From Alphaproteobacteria bacterium (GTDB lineage Bacteria > Pseudomonadota > Alphaproteobacteria > Caulobacterales > Parvularculaceae), in contig JAUIMC010000010.1 in NCBI GenBank assembly GCA_030433215.1, forward strand, positions 1 to 64,000: DNA of 64,000 nucleotides, in the 5' to 3' direction. Positions within the stretch are counted from its first letter, which is position 1. The number at the start of each line of letters is the position of its first letter. A model generated the notes under the pieces. That model worked only from the letters and a program-made list of their open reading frames with translations, did no database searches and was not told where the DNA came from. The position numbers were made by a program, and so were the translations under genes. This document shows positions 56,114 through 63,975 of the stretch, one piece after another.

Positions 56114-57121
56114 ATGAGCGGCAGGAAGGTCAAGGTCGCGGTCACCCGCAAGCTGCCCGAACCGGTCGAGGCGCGGCTCCGCGACCTTTTCGACGTTGTT
56201 TTCCATGAGAGCGACGCTCCGCTGTCGCCGGCGGCGCTGATCGAGCGCGCCCGGGATGCGGACGTTCTGGCCCCGACCCTGGGCGACCGGCTGGACGAGG
56301 CCTTTTTCGAGCAGGTTGGCGACCGCATGAAGCTGGTGGCGAATTTCGGGGCCGGCGTCGACCATATCGACGTCGCCGCGGCGAACGCCCATGGCGTCAC
56401 CGTGACCAATACGCCTTCCGTTCTGGCCGAGGACGCCGCCGACATGGCCATGGCGCTGATCCTCGCCGTGCCGCGCCGCCTCGTCGAGGGCGTGCGCGCC
56501 CTTGAGGCGGGCGAGTTTCAGGGCTGGTCGCCGACCTGGATGCTGGGCCGCCGGGTGCGCGGCAAGAAGCTCGGGATTATCGGGCTTGGCCGCGTGGGGG
56601 AGGCGATCGCCCGCCGGGCGAAAGCGTTCGGCCTTTCCATTCATTATCACAACCGCTCGCGGATCAATCCGCATATCGAGGACGAACTTGACGCGACCTA
56701 TTGGGACAGCCTCGACCAGATGCTGGCGCGGGTCGACATTGTTTCGGTGAATTGCCCGCATACCCCCGCGACGTTCCACCTGCTCTCGCGGCGCCGCCTC
56801 GAGCTGCTTCAGCCGCAGGCCTATGTGGTGAACATTTCGCGCGGCGAAATCGTCGACGAGGAAGCGCTGGCGAGCATGATCGAGGAAGGCCGCCTCGCCG
56901 GCGCCGGTCTCGACGTCTATGAGCGCGGCGCGCCCAGCGAGAAGCTGCTTAAGGCGCCCAATGTCGTGCTGCTGCCGCATATGGCGTCCGCGACGGTGGA
57001 AAGCCGCGTGGAGATGGGCGAGCGCATGATCATCAACATCAAGATGTTTTCCGACGGGCATAAGCCGCCCGACCGGGTGATCCTCGGGCTCGATGACGGG
57101 CGCCTGCCGAAGGCGGGCTGA
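56114..57121 (+). CDS. D-2-hydroxyacid dehydrogenase (glyoxylate/hydroxypyruvate reductase-like)
   Basis: 335 residues of the D-2-hydroxyacid dehydrogenase family. Rossmann motif GLGRVGEAIARRAKAFG, catalytic Arg in NISRGEIVDEEAL, Glu in DVYERGAPSEK, His in LLPHMASATVESR. The shape matches glyoxylate/hydroxypyruvate reductases. Two-base gap to the convergent lpxR-like gene. Confidence 0.88.
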   Translation: MSGRKVKVAVTRKLPEPVEARLRDLFDVVFHESDAPLSPAALIERARDADVLAPTLGDRLDEAFFEQVGDRMKLVANFGAGVDHIDVAAANAHGVTVTNTPSVLAEDAADMAMALILAVPRRLVEGVRALEAGEFQGWSPTWMLGRRVRGKKLGIIGLGRVGEAIARRAKAFGLSIHYHNRSRINPHIEDELDATYWDSLDQMLARVDIVSVNCPHTPATFHLLSRRRLELLQPQAYVVNISRGEIVDEEALASMIEEGRLAGAGLDVYERGAPSEKLLKAPNVVLLPHMASATVESRVEMGERMIINIKMFSDGHKPPDRVILGLDDGRLPKAG

Positions 57122-57123
57122 CG

Positions 57124-58140
57124 TCAGAATTTCACGGACAAGCTGACCGCGCCGAATTGCTGCGCGCCGTCCTGCGTTTCAAATTCTTTGGTGCGCCTTA
57201 CGAAGGTATAGGCGAGCTGGACCCGCCGGAACTGCAAGGCGATACCGGCCTGCGCCTCGCCCACCAGCACTTCCTTCTCCACCGAAGGATCGCCGTCTCG
57301 AAACAGGCTTCCGTCGAGAAAGATATTGTGGGCGACGGCGCTGCCATTGACGCCCAGAAACAGATACCAGCTGAAATCATCCACGGGCGAGAAGAACCCC
57401 GCGCCGGCGAGCGCCGGGCGCACGCGCGGCGGTCCGTAATCCGAGCGCAGATCGTTGCCGATGCGAAAGGTCAGCCCGCCTCTGGCGCGCGTGTCCACAT
57501 TGCCGAGAGAGACGCCGACGCTCGGCGTGATGTCCGCGCCGAAGCCGTTGTCGCCGATTTCGCGGAGCGCGCGGAATTGCCGGTCATAGGAAAGAACGAA
57601 GCCGGGTTCGTTGCGGATCTGGTTGTCCCAGCCGTTTACCGGGTCGCCGCCGATAATATCGTGCCAATTGTTCTGCAGCCATTCCCCTTGCGCCCCCGGG
57701 CCGACGACGCCTGCTTGAAGGGTTATCTGCTGCACGCGCTGGCGCTGTTCGACGACGACCGAGTATTCGCCATAGAGCCAGCCGGCGTAAGGGTGCTGAT
57801 CGGGAAGCGGTTCGGTCGCCAGCGTATCCTGGGGCGTGAAAATCGAATGGCCGACCGCGAAACCGCGGCGAATGCCGGCGTCGTCACCCGCGCCCAGAAT
57901 GTCGTGAGCGAGCAGGCTCGAAACGCCTTCCGGCTGCTTCAGGCCGGAAAGATAAGAGATCCGCAAGCCGTTGGTGTAATTGCGGTCGGTATTGGCGAAG
58001 TAATCGTTCTCCCAGACAAAAGCCCAGGTGGCGCGCTCCTCCATGGGCAAGGGCGGCGCATCGTCCTCTGCCCGCGCCGGGGCGGCGCTGAGCATGAGGG
58101 CGCTTGAAAACAGCGCGGCGAAACCGGCTTTTTTTCGCAT
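57124..58140 (-). CDS. Lipid A deacylase LpxR-like outer-membrane protein
   Basis: 338 residues from ATG 58140. Signal peptide FAALFSSALMLSAAPARA, then a beta-barrel-type sequence ending in VSLSVKF (C-terminal Phe typical of outer-membrane proteins). LpxR signatures: ENDYFANTDRNYTNG (the N-D pair and Thr/Asn near the active site) and QHPYAGWLYGEYS (catalytic His). It would remove the 3'-acyloxyacyl group of lipid A, a surface-remodelling step. Confidence 0.85.
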   Translation of the reverse strand: MRKKAGFAALFSSALMLSAAPARAEDDAPPLPMEERATWAFVWENDYFANTDRNYTNGLRISYLSGLKQPEGVSSLLAHDILGAGDDAGIRRGFAVGHSIFTPQDTLATEPLPDQHPYAGWLYGEYSVVVEQRQRVQQITLQAGVVGPGAQGEWLQNNWHDIIGGDPVNGWDNQIRNEPGFVLSYDRQFRALREIGDNGFGADITPSVGVSLGNVDTRARGGLTFRIGNDLRSDYGPPRVRPALAGAGFFSPVDDFSWYLFLGVNGSAVAHNIFLDGSLFRDGDPSVEKEVLVGEAQAGIALQFRRVQLAYTFVRRTKEFETQDGAQQFGAVSLSVKF

Positions 58141-58289
58141 CGTATCCTGACAGGCGGCGGTTGGTCGGCAGGCCATAACACCCGGCAGGCCATAACGAAA
58201 GTTAGAGACGGTTTAATATCCCATGACTGTGCGCGGGCGGGCGCCTATAGACTAGGGAGCGCTTCCTGAAATTCGGAAAGGCGAAGCTC

Positions 58290-58907
58290 ATGGGCTTTTA
58301 CAGCGACCATATCGAACCGGCGATTGTTTCCTGCGCCTGCGGGATGAAAGCCATTGCACGCGAACGTGAAAAGGTCGTGCCCCAGGTTTCTGGCAGGGTG
58401 CTGGAGGTCGGGTTCGGCTCCGGACACAACGCGCCTTTTTATGACCAGCGCGCCATCACGCATCTCTATGCGCTGGAGCCTTCGGCGGCGATGCGCAAGC
58501 GCGCGCAAAAACGCATCGCCGGGCTTTCCTTTCCGCTGGAATGGCTGGACCTGCCAGGTGAAGAAATCCCGCTGCCGGATGAGGCGGTGGATACGGTCCT
58601 GGTCACATTCACCTTGTGCACGATTCCCGACGTCGCCAGCGCGCTTCAGGGCATGCGCCGGGTCCTGAAGCCCGGCGGAACCCTCGTCTTTCTGGAGCAC
58701 GGGCTGTCGCCCGACGCCGGCGTCGCCAAATGGCAAAACCGCCTCAATGGGCTCTGGGGAGCCCTCGGCGGGGGCTGTCACCTCAACCGCGACCCGGCGT
58801 CACTGATCCGTGAGGCGGACTTTAAAATAACCGCCCTCGACCAACATTACGCCCAGACAGCGCCTAAATTCGCGAGTTATCTGTCCGGCGGGGTGGCGGC
58901 GAAGTAA
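58290..58907 (+). CDS. Class I SAM-dependent methyltransferase
   Basis: 205 residues. Motif I VLEVGFGSGHNAPFY, acidic motif II LYALEPS, and DTVLVTFTLCTIPD plus GGTLVFLEHG. The UbiE/PmtA-like shape is similar to phosphatidylethanolamine N-methyltransferases and small-molecule methyltransferases; substrate not assignable. Confidence 0.82.
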   Translation: MGFYSDHIEPAIVSCACGMKAIAREREKVVPQVSGRVLEVGFGSGHNAPFYDQRAITHLYALEPSAAMRKRAQKRIAGLSFPLEWLDLPGEEIPLPDEAVDTVLVTFTLCTIPDVASALQGMRRVLKPGGTLVFLEHGLSPDAGVAKWQNRLNGLWGALGGGCHLNRDPASLIREADFKITALDQHYAQTAPKFASYLSGGVAAK

Positions 58908-58977
58908 CAGCCCGCCTACTTCCGCCCGGATGTCCGCAATTTTAGTTGAATCGCAAGGTTCCGGGCGCATCATTAGA

Positions 58978-58992
58978 TTAAGGTCCGGTTAA
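58978..58992 (+). promoter_or_regulatory. CtrA-type box upstream of the DUF2141 gene
   Basis: TTAA-GGTCCGG-TTAA, an exact TTAA-N7-TTAA, ending 74 nt before the ATG at 59066. Its position is compatible with activation of this gene. Confidence 0.55.
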
Positions 58993-59065
58993 GGCTCTTT
59001 CCGCCTTTCCGGTTTTGATGTAGGCGAGCCCGCGCGGACGCAAAGAACGTCCCCGGTAGAGTTAA

Positions 59066-59548
59066 ATGAGACCGACAGTGCGTCAGTTATTGGGAATAGG
59101 GTTGTTGTGCGCCGCCGCCGGCGCGGCCCATGCGGATTCCGTTCCCCGCGATGTGAACAGCTTCGCCAAATATTCCGATCCGCAACGCGCGGTGGCCGCC
59201 GTGGCGACAGAGTTTAACGCCGCGCCGGGCAAGCCCGTGCGTCTTGCGATCTATGACAGCGAGGAAGCCTTCCTTGAGCATGCGCGGGCGAAACACGAGG
59301 CCCGGCTCGATGAAGAAGGCGTTGCCGTGCTGCCGCTTTCCGATCTCGAGCCCGGCGAATACGCCTTCGCCGCCTATCTCGACGAAAACGGCGACGGCCA
59401 GCTCAATCGCGGCAAGATCCTTGGGCGCCCGAAAGAGCCGGTGGCGTTTTCAAACGGCGTCAAGCCGAAGCTCAGAAAGCCGAGCTATGACGAGACCAAG
59501 GTCTCCATCGGTCCCGGCAGCGTCGTCGTCATTACCCTCGACGACTAA
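59066..59548 (+). CDS. DUF2141 exported protein
   Basis: 160 residues with a signal peptide (LLGIGLLCAAAGAAHA). DUF2141 core: VRLAIYDSEEAFLEHA, GEYAFAAYLDENGDGQLNR (calcium-like D-E-N-G-D-G loop), GRPKEPVAFSNGVKPKLRKPSYDE in pieces. A beta-sandwich periplasmic or surface protein of unknown role. It is the only gene after the CtrA box. Confidence 0.85.
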   Translation: MRPTVRQLLGIGLLCAAAGAAHADSVPRDVNSFAKYSDPQRAVAAVATEFNAAPGKPVRLAIYDSEEAFLEHARAKHEARLDEEGVAVLPLSDLEPGEYAFAAYLDENGDGQLNRGKILGRPKEPVAFSNGVKPKLRKPSYDETKVSIGPGSVVVITLDD

Positions 59549-59582
59549 GCTCTAACGGTTTTCTTTTTCATCCGTCTGCGTC

Positions 59583-60338
59583 TTAATTTGCGCCGCAATC
59601 GGGGCAGGCGGGGTCCGCCGGCAGTCTGACGGTGCGGAACGCGGCCCCGAGTCCGTCGTAAAGCATCAGCCGTCCGGCGAGACTGTCGCCGACGCCGAGA
59701 AGCTCCTTCAAAACCTCCATGGCGGCGAGCGTGCCCATGACGCCCGTCACGGCGCCGAGAACGCCTTCCTCGGCGCAGTTCACCTGTTCCTCGCGCGGCG
59801 GTTCTTCCGGCACAAGGCAACGGTAACAGGGCAGGACGCCCGGCTCTGCGAACGGCTTGAAGGTCGAAAGCTGGCCTTCGAAGCGCCCGACCGCGGCGGA
59901 CACAAGCGTTTTCTTCTCGGCGATGCAGGCTTTGTTGAGCGCATAGCGCGCGGCGAAATTGTCGACGCCTTCGATGACGAGATCGTAGCCGGAAGCGATC
60001 TCGCGCGCGTTCTCATCGGTGATGCGCGGATGGCTTTCCGTTTTGACGTGCGGGTTGAGGCGCGCAATGGCGTCGCGCGCGGCTTGCGTCTTGTCGCGCC
60101 CTACATCCTCCGTGCGGAACAGGGTCTGGCGCTGAAGATTCGAGAGCGCGACCGTATCGTCGTCGGCGATCCCGAGCGCGCCGACGCCCGCCGCGGCGAT
60201 ATAAGAAAGGATTGGACTGCCGAGCCCGCCGGCGCCGACCACAAGCACGCGCGCAGCGAGAAGCTTTTGCTGGCCCTGTCCGCCGACCTCGCGAAGGAGG
60301 ATGTGGCGGGCATAGCGTTCGCGTTCTTCCGGGGTCAT
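59583..60338 (-). CDS. moeB: ThiF/MoeB-family adenylyltransferase
   Basis: 251 residues from ATG 60338. E1-like fold that adenylates the C-terminal glycine of a sulfur carrier (ThiS or MoaD). ATP site VVGAGGLGSPILSYIAAAGVG, D-D-D at ADDDTVALSNLQRQTLF, zinc Cys pairs CYRCLVP and CPDCGAN. No ThiS or MoaD is adjacent, so partner is not fixed. Overlaps the DUF2721 gene by four bases. Confidence 0.9.
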   Translation of the reverse strand: MTPEERERYARHILLREVGGQGQQKLLAARVLVVGAGGLGSPILSYIAAAGVGALGIADDDTVALSNLQRQTLFRTEDVGRDKTQAARDAIARLNPHVKTESHPRITDENAREIASGYDLVIEGVDNFAARYALNKACIAEKKTLVSAAVGRFEGQLSTFKPFAEPGVLPCYRCLVPEEPPREEQVNCAEEGVLGAVTGVMGTLAAMEVLKELLGVGDSLAGRLMLYDGLGAAFRTVRLPADPACPDCGAN

Positions 60339-60793
60339 GACGCCTTCTGTTTCGACAACAGGTCCTGGCGCACTCTCAGCGATCGGGTGCCGAGATAAAT
60401 CTCGCGCAGGAACAGGGACAGCCCCCCGGCCAGGGAGAACATCGCGGCGATGAACATCACCGCGACAATGGCGCCGGCCGGCAGGTCGATGAAATCGCCG
60501 ATAAACAGCGTCGCAACGACAAGACAGACGAGAAGCGCGGCGATGGAGAACAACAGGACCGCACGCTGGGCGAGCTGCATGCGCTTGTCGAGACTGACGA
60601 GCTCGGCGCGGACGCGCTCGGCTTCCTGGTCGTTGCTGGGGTTCAGCGCGCGCTCCTCTAGGAGGCGCGCCCGGTCGATGACGCGCGCGAGGCGGGTCGT
60701 CACCACGCCGAGCAGGGAGCCGATCCCCGCCAGCAGGAAAACCGGCGCGACGGCGAGTTCGATGATGTGCGCGATGTCGGAAATCTGGTTCAT
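60335..60793 (-). CDS. DUF2721 membrane protein
   Basis: 152 residues with three or four hydrophobic segments (VAPVFLLAGIGSLLGVV, AVLLFSIAALLVCLVVATLF, AIVAVMFIAAMFSLAGGLSLFL). The central charged region RVIDRARLLEERALNPSNDQEAERVRAELVSLDKR is the DUF2721 signature. Function unknown. Translationally coupled to moeB. Confidence 0.85.
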   Translation of the reverse strand: MNQISDIAHIIELAVAPVFLLAGIGSLLGVVTTRLARVIDRARLLEERALNPSNDQEAERVRAELVSLDKRMQLAQRAVLLFSIAALLVCLVVATLFIGDFIDLPAGAIVAVMFIAAMFSLAGGLSLFLREIYLGTRSLRVRQDLLSKQKAS

Positions 60794-60862
60794 GCCTGCC
60801 TTCTAACCGATGTTGCGCGGGGCCGCATCCATGCGCGCTCGCTCGGGGTCTGATGCGCCTTG

Positions 60863-60968
60863 GCCGTGAAACAATTTTACGACATTCCAATCGCTGAGTT
60901 TGTTAAAACGGCTTGGTTGCTGGCTTTCAGAGGAGTTTGGCGCCTTTTGCGACAAATGTTTCACGGCG
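60863..60968 (-). repeat. 106-bp terminal-inverted-repeat element, copy A
   Basis: Arms GCCGTGAAACAATTTTACGAC (60863 on) and GACAAATGTTTCACGGC (to 60967) bound the same length as copy B (23518-23623) and align to it end to end after reversal. The shared core reads GTTTGGCGCCTTTT on the plus strand (60935-60948). No coding capacity. It sits in a 377-bp gap between DUF2721 and hemW together with a REP palindrome 33 bp away. Confidence 0.7.
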
Positions 60969-61000
60969 GTTTTCATCTCTCTCGCTTGGCTTATTTTTAC

Positions 61001-61033
61001 GTGTCATGCCCGGGCTCGTCCCGGGCATGACAC
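61001..61033. repeat. REP-like palindrome
   Basis: GTGTCATGCCCGGG-CTCGT-CCCGGGCATGACAC, a perfect 14-bp stem with a 5-nt loop. The rest of the gap (61034-61170) holds only minor GC hairpins and nothing recognised as a gene. Confidence 0.88.
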
Positions 61034-61170
61034 GGGGGATAGAGGAACGCACACTATAAGCCCGCTTCGGATCATGTGGATAAGTCCGCACCGAATGCGG
61101 ATTTGCTGCAAGAATTCATCAGTTTTGAGGCAGGCCGGCGCGCCGGTTCGCCTTCCGGGTGCGGCGCGCG

Positions 61171-62292
61171 TCAGCCGAAAAGTTCGTAGAGGACGCGGTT
61201 CAGAATGCGCCGCCCGTCGGCGCTGGCGCAGAGCATTTGCCCGTCCCAGTGGAGAAGGCCGTCGCCGATGAGCCGGTCGAGTTTTTCGTAAGCCCCGGCC
61301 TCGGCGAAGAACGCATCGGTCTCGGCGAAGGAAACGCCCTTGTGGAGCCGCAGCCCCATGGAAAGCCGCTCCATTTCCGCCTCGCGGGGCTCGAGCGCGG
61401 TTTCTTCATGCGGCGCGCCGGCGAGATAGTCCCGGGGGGCAAGCGGGGTTTCGATGGCGATGCGCGCACCGGTCTCGGACAAGCGCCCATGGGCGCCGGG
61501 ACCGACGCCCACATAGTCGCCATAGGTCCAGTAGACGAGATTGTGCCGGCTTTCCTGGCCGGGCGCGGCGTGATTGGAAATTTCATAGGCGTGAAGGCCC
61601 GCCGCCGCGGTCATCTCCTGCGCGGCGTCGAACATGTCGGCGCAAAGATCGTCCTCGGCGGGCGCCCAGCGGCCTTTCTCGACCGCGAAGCCAAAGGCCG
61701 TGCCTGGCTCGATGGTGAGCTGGTAGAGCGAGAGATGGCTGGCGCCGAAGGATAGCGCCTCGGCAAGCTCGATCCGCCAGTCGTCGAGGGTCTGGCCGGG
61801 GCGCGCATAGATGAGATCGAAAGTGACGCGGGAAAAGGCGTCCTGCGCCGCCGCGATGGCGCGCTTCGCCGCCGCCGCGTCATGATCGCGTCCGAGAAAT
61901 TTCAGCGCCTCGTCGCGCAGGGATTGAACGCCGAGCGACAGCCGGTTGATCCCGGCGCCCGCGAAGCCTTCAAAACGCGATTGCTCCGCATCCGTCGGAT
62001 TGGCCTCGAGCGTGATCTCGGCTTGCGGCTCGAAGCCCCACAGGCGGTCGCAAGTTTCGATGACGCTTTCGATGACGGGCAGCGGCGCCAGCGAGGGCGT
62101 GCCGCCGCCGAAATAAAGGCTTGTCAGTTTCCGGTCCTGCGTTCGTTCAGCATAGCGTTCGAGATCGCGGGTCAGCGCGGTCGTCCACGCGCCCGCGTCG
62201 GCGGGACGGTTCTTATAGACGTTGAAATCGCAATAGGGGCAGATGCGGGCGCAATAAGGCCAGTGAACATAGACCCCGAGGGGCTTGCTCAT
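61171..62292 (-). CDS. hemW: Radical SAM heme chaperone HemW
   Basis: 373 residues from ATG 62292 (MSKPLGVYVHWPYCARICPYCDFNVY). The 4Fe-4S cluster cysteines are in CARICPYC; HemW-type GGGTPSLAP, EANPTDAEQSRFEGFAGAGINRLSLGVQSL in pieces, and NLVYWTYGDYVGVGPGAHG in pieces follow. Inserts heme into target proteins; often annotated coproporphyrinogen III oxidase-like. It overlaps the preceding beta-lactamase gene by ATGA. hemW next to rdgB is the normal alphaproteobacterial order; here one gene is inserted between them. Confidence 0.93.
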   Translation of the reverse strand: MSKPLGVYVHWPYCARICPYCDFNVYKNRPADAGAWTTALTRDLERYAERTQDRKLTSLYFGGGTPSLAPLPVIESVIETCDRLWGFEPQAEITLEANPTDAEQSRFEGFAGAGINRLSLGVQSLRDEALKFLGRDHDAAAAKRAIAAAQDAFSRVTFDLIYARPGQTLDDWRIELAEALSFGASHLSLYQLTIEPGTAFGFAVEKGRWAPAEDDLCADMFDAAQEMTAAAGLHAYEISNHAAPGQESRHNLVYWTYGDYVGVGPGAHGRLSETGARIAIETPLAPRDYLAGAPHEETALEPREAEMERLSMGLRLHKGVSFAETDAFFAEAGAYEKLDRLIGDGLLHWDGQMLCASADGRRILNRVLYELFG

Positions 62293-63044
62293 TGCTTTGC
62301 GGCCGCTGCTTCGGCGAGGCCGATGGTGTGATCCAGAAGCGCGCGCCCGCCCATGGGCCCGTGGCTCGGGATGACGATCTCGGCTTCCGGAAAGGCTTCC
62401 GCGACATTGCGCGCAGCCTCGGCCCAATGGCCGACATCGCCGTCGGCGGTGTTGCCGAGATTGCCGCTGTCGCCGGGGCGGATCAGGCAGCCGCCGAACA
62501 GCACCTTCGCCGGCGCGTAATAGACGACGATATTGTCGCGCGTATGGCCGGCGCCAGGATAAAAGACTTCAAGCGGCACGCCGGAATAGCCGGCGAAGAC
62601 AAGCTGTTTGCCTTTTTCCGAAATGTACATGGGAACTTGCGCAGGCGTCAGGCCGCGCACCGGCGCGTCTTCATTTGAAAAGCGGTGCGCGGCGGTTTCA
62701 ACGCCATGCGCATGCAGGGCTTTCATGCCGCCCATCTTGTCGTCATGGGCGTGGGTGACGATGGCCTTGACCGGCATGGCGCCGGTTTCTTCCTCGATCA
62801 GCGCCAACAGTTTTTCCGTATCCGCATCGGTCCAGGCGGTGTCGACGAGAACGACGCCGGTGTCGACTTTGACGACCAGCCCCTGCGACAGGACAAGGCC
62901 CCAGCCGTCCACATGGCGCCAGCTTTTGTGAACCCAGACATCCTCGGCGATCTTTTCGAGAACGGGGGCTTGCTGTCCTTCTTCAGCGGCGCGCGCGGGC
63001 GCGGCGGCGAAAACCAGAAACGCGGCGAGAAAAAACTTCCACAT
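62289..63044 (-). CDS. Subclass B1 metallo-beta-lactamase, NDM-like
   Basis: 251 residues. Signal peptide [19 protein letters not shown]. All B1 zinc ligands are present: His98, His100 and Asp102 in VTHAHDDKMGG, His167 in PGAGHTRDN, Cys186 in FGGCLIR and His228 in IPSHG. Many stretches match NDM-type enzymes as I remember them (VLVDTAWTDADTEKLL, THAHDDKMGGMKALHAHG, FYPGAGHTRDNI, GGCLIRP, GNLGNTADGDVGHW). The lysine after GGCLI in NDM is Arg here. Cleaves beta-lactams including carbapenems if expressed. Coupled to rdgB (TGATG) and hemW (ATGA), so it is in a housekeeping operon and not on a mobile element. Confidence 0.88.
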   Translation of the reverse strand: MWKFFLAAFLVFAAAPARAAEEGQQAPVLEKIAEDVWVHKSWRHVDGWGLVLSQGLVVKVDTGVVLVDTAWTDADTEKLLALIEEETGAMPVKAIVTHAHDDKMGGMKALHAHGVETAAHRFSNEDAPVRGLTPAQVPMYISEKGKQLVFAGYSGVPLEVFYPGAGHTRDNIVVYYAPAKVLFGGCLIRPGDSGNLGNTADGDVGHWAEAARNVAEAFPEAEIVIPSHGPMGGRALLDHTIGLAEAAAAKQ

Positions 63045-63652
63045 CAAAAATGCGCTTTCATCAGTTTACGGAAGGCGTCGGCCCGGTGAGAGATCGCATG
63101 CTTCTCCTCCGGCTCCATCTGCCCAAAGGTGATATGATAGCCGTCGGGCGTGAAGATGGGATCATAGCCGAAGCCTTTTTCGCCGCGCCCCGGAAAGACG
63201 AGGACGCCCGTCACCTCGCCCTCGAAGGTTTCGGTGTGGCCGTCGGGCCAGGCGAGGGTGAGGGCGCAGACAAAGCGGGCGGAGAAATCCTCCGTGCCGG
63301 TGTCGAAAACCGCCGTCTCGACCTTTTTCATGGCCAGCCCGAAATCCCGGGGCTCGCCGGCCCAGCGCGCGGAGAAAATCCCCGGCGCCCCCGCGAGCGC
63401 GGTCACCGAAAGCCCTGAATCGTCTGCGAGGGCGGGGAGCCCGGAGGCCTTCGCGGCGGCCAGCGCCTTCAATTCGGCGTTCTCGGCGAAGGTCGTTCCG
63501 GTCTCTTCGGGGTCGGAAAGCCCCAGGTCCTTCGCGGAGATCGCCTCGACCCCAAGTGGGGATAGTAAATCATTGATTTCTCTTACTTTTCCATCGTTAT
63601 GCGAGGCGATGACCAGCCGTCCCGGCCCTAATTTGCGCATCGTTTCGCTCAT
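63044..63652 (-). CDS. rdgB: dITP/XTP pyrophosphatase RdgB
   Basis: Removes non-canonical purine NTPs. 202 residues from ATG 63652: [46 protein letters not shown] in pieces, [27 protein letters not shown]. First gene of the rdgB-blaB1-hemW operon. Its TGA overlaps the next ATG by one base. Confidence 0.95.
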   Translation of the reverse strand: MSETMRKLGPGRLVIASHNDGKVREINDLLSPLGVEAISAKDLGLSDPEETGTTFAENAELKALAAAKASGLPALADDSGLSVTALAGAPGIFSARWAGEPRDFGLAMKKVETAVFDTGTEDFSARFVCALTLAWPDGHTETFEGEVTGVLVFPGRGEKGFGYDPIFTPDGYHITFGQMEPEEKHAISHRADAFRKLMKAHF

Positions 63653-63663
63653 GGTTTTATCCC

Positions 63664-63733
63664 TTATCGAAAAAAAATTATCGTTTTTCGGCAAAAAAGA
63701 CTTGCATCGTTTTTCGATAAGTGTATATCGATA
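63664..63733. promoter_or_regulatory. TATCGA repeat array in the rdgB upstream / divergent promoter region
   Basis: Perfect 11-bp inverted repeat TTATCGAAAAA (63664-63674) and TTTTTCGATAA (63710-63720), plus TTATCG at 63678 and the palindrome TATCGATA (63726-63733). On the plus strand CTTG (63701-63704), 17 nt, TGTATAT (63722-63728) resembles an alphaproteobacterial RpoH promoter. A repressor operator array overlapping a heat-shock-type promoter is plausible but not proven. Confidence 0.45.
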
Positions 63734-63734
63734 A

Positions 63735-63975
63735 TCAACAAGACGGCGATCAGCGCCGCACCCGAAAAACCGCAAAGGCTCCATAGCAGCCGACGGGATT
63801 AAAGGAAAAGGGCCGGGAAAAAGGCCCGCGCCAAAAACTGAAAAGGGCAAGGCCGCCCCTCTCGAAACCCTCCGGGGCCCCGAGGAAAAAGGCCGAAAAA
63901 AAGAGCGGCAGGAAGAACCTGACCGCTCAAGAAGATCAAACGAGCCGCTAACACAGGAAAGAAAAGGAGAAACCC
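63735..63975 (+). other. 240-nt structured leader of the right-edge gene
   Basis: Several hairpins in purine-rich sequence, for example GGGCC..GGCCC near 63808, GGCC..GGGGCC near 63850, and GAGCGGCAGG-AAGAA-CCTGACCGCTC (63903-63928, one bulged A). It ends in the strong ribosome site AAAAGGAGAA. A thermo-responsive leader is possible if the gene is Hsp20; I did not find a clear ROSE anti-Shine-Dalgarno motif. Confidence 0.35.

Noticed and set aside
60900-61271. Plus-strand ORF with ..ARARPGHDTGDRG
   Set aside because: Translation of element copy A and its REP palindrome; not coding.
63735-63975. ROSE RNA thermometer
   Set aside because: Hairpins are present but I could not find the characteristic anti-Shine-Dalgarno loop pairing with AAGGAG, and the gene identity is not certain.
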